From DATBFX01 sp034667245 (GTDB lineage: Bacteria; Chloroflexota; Chloroflexia; Thermomicrobiales; UBA6265), in contig JAXDKI010000012.1 of assembly GCA_034667245.1 (NCBI GenBank), positions 1 through 5,952 of the forward strand: a DNA stretch of 5,952 nt, given 5' to 3'. This document shows, piece by piece, positions 5,881-5,952 of this stretch. The position numbers and the translations under genes are program-made. The notes under the pieces were generated by a model. That model was given only the letters and a program-made list of their open reading frames with translations, had not been told where the DNA came from and did no database searches. The first letter of the stretch is position 1. Each line of letters starts with the position of its first letter.

Positions 5881-5952
5881 ATACAGACGAGCGCGTTGGA
5901 ACGGACACGGGGCGCGCCATCGACCGATCAGGCGCTCCGAGTCCTCCGACTC

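Noticed and set aside
5939..5952. GAGTC-CTCC-GACTC hairpin at the right edge
   Set aside because: A five-base arm next to the window end is too short to interpret, and the downstream context is not visible.
1..5952. CRISPR array, tRNA, rRNA, toxin-antitoxin or phage-defence system
   Set aside because: I saw no regularly spaced direct repeats, no tRNA-like fold or rRNA core sequence, and no small paired genes or defence domains.

Overview
The window is GC-rich bacterial DNA carrying part of a sugar or sugar-acid catabolic locus. A dispersed repeat at 275-380 (core GTCATTCCGAGCGAAG, which reads HSERSRGIS when translated) and the GC-rich codon use resemble what I remember of Chloroflexota, especially Thermomicrobia/Sphaerobacter-like genomes. 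That placement is an inference with low to moderate confidence.

Layout. Bases 1-239 (+) are the 3' end of an enolase-superfamily (mandelate racemase/muconate lactonizing, MR/MLE) gene. Bases 240-426 are non-coding and hold an imperfect inverted repeat. Bases 427-1284 (+) encode an SMP-30/gluconolactonase/LRE family protein. Bases 1285-1967 contain no intact gene. They hold remains of two genes: a piece of a GH38-type glycosidase N-terminal domain (about 1311-1589) runs in frame straight into the C-terminal end of a MalG-type sugar ABC permease (about 1590-1870), and the permease piece carries a one-base frameshift near 1746. Bases 1968-3020 (+) encode a Gfo/Idh/MocA-family NAD(P)-dependent oxidoreductase. 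Bases 3021-3115 are a short convergent intergenic region with a 15-bp hairpin. Bases 3116-5743 (-) encode a complete cytosolic GH38 glycosidase of 875 residues, preceded by a well-formed sigma70-type promoter at 5781-5809. The remaining bases to 5952 show small inverted repeats but no gene.

How the genes may work together (inference): the GH38 enzyme releases a monosaccharide inside the cell, the Gfo/Idh/MocA enzyme oxidises it to a lactone, the SMP-30 enzyme opens the lactone to an aldonate, and the MR/MLE enzyme dehydrates the acid to a 2-keto-3-deoxy acid. This is a non-phosphorylative oxidative route. The sugar itself cannot be read from the sequence. The permease remnant suggests the locus once also carried its own ABC importer, now lost here.

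I see no clearly undescribed system. The most interesting part is the deletion scar at 1285-1870.
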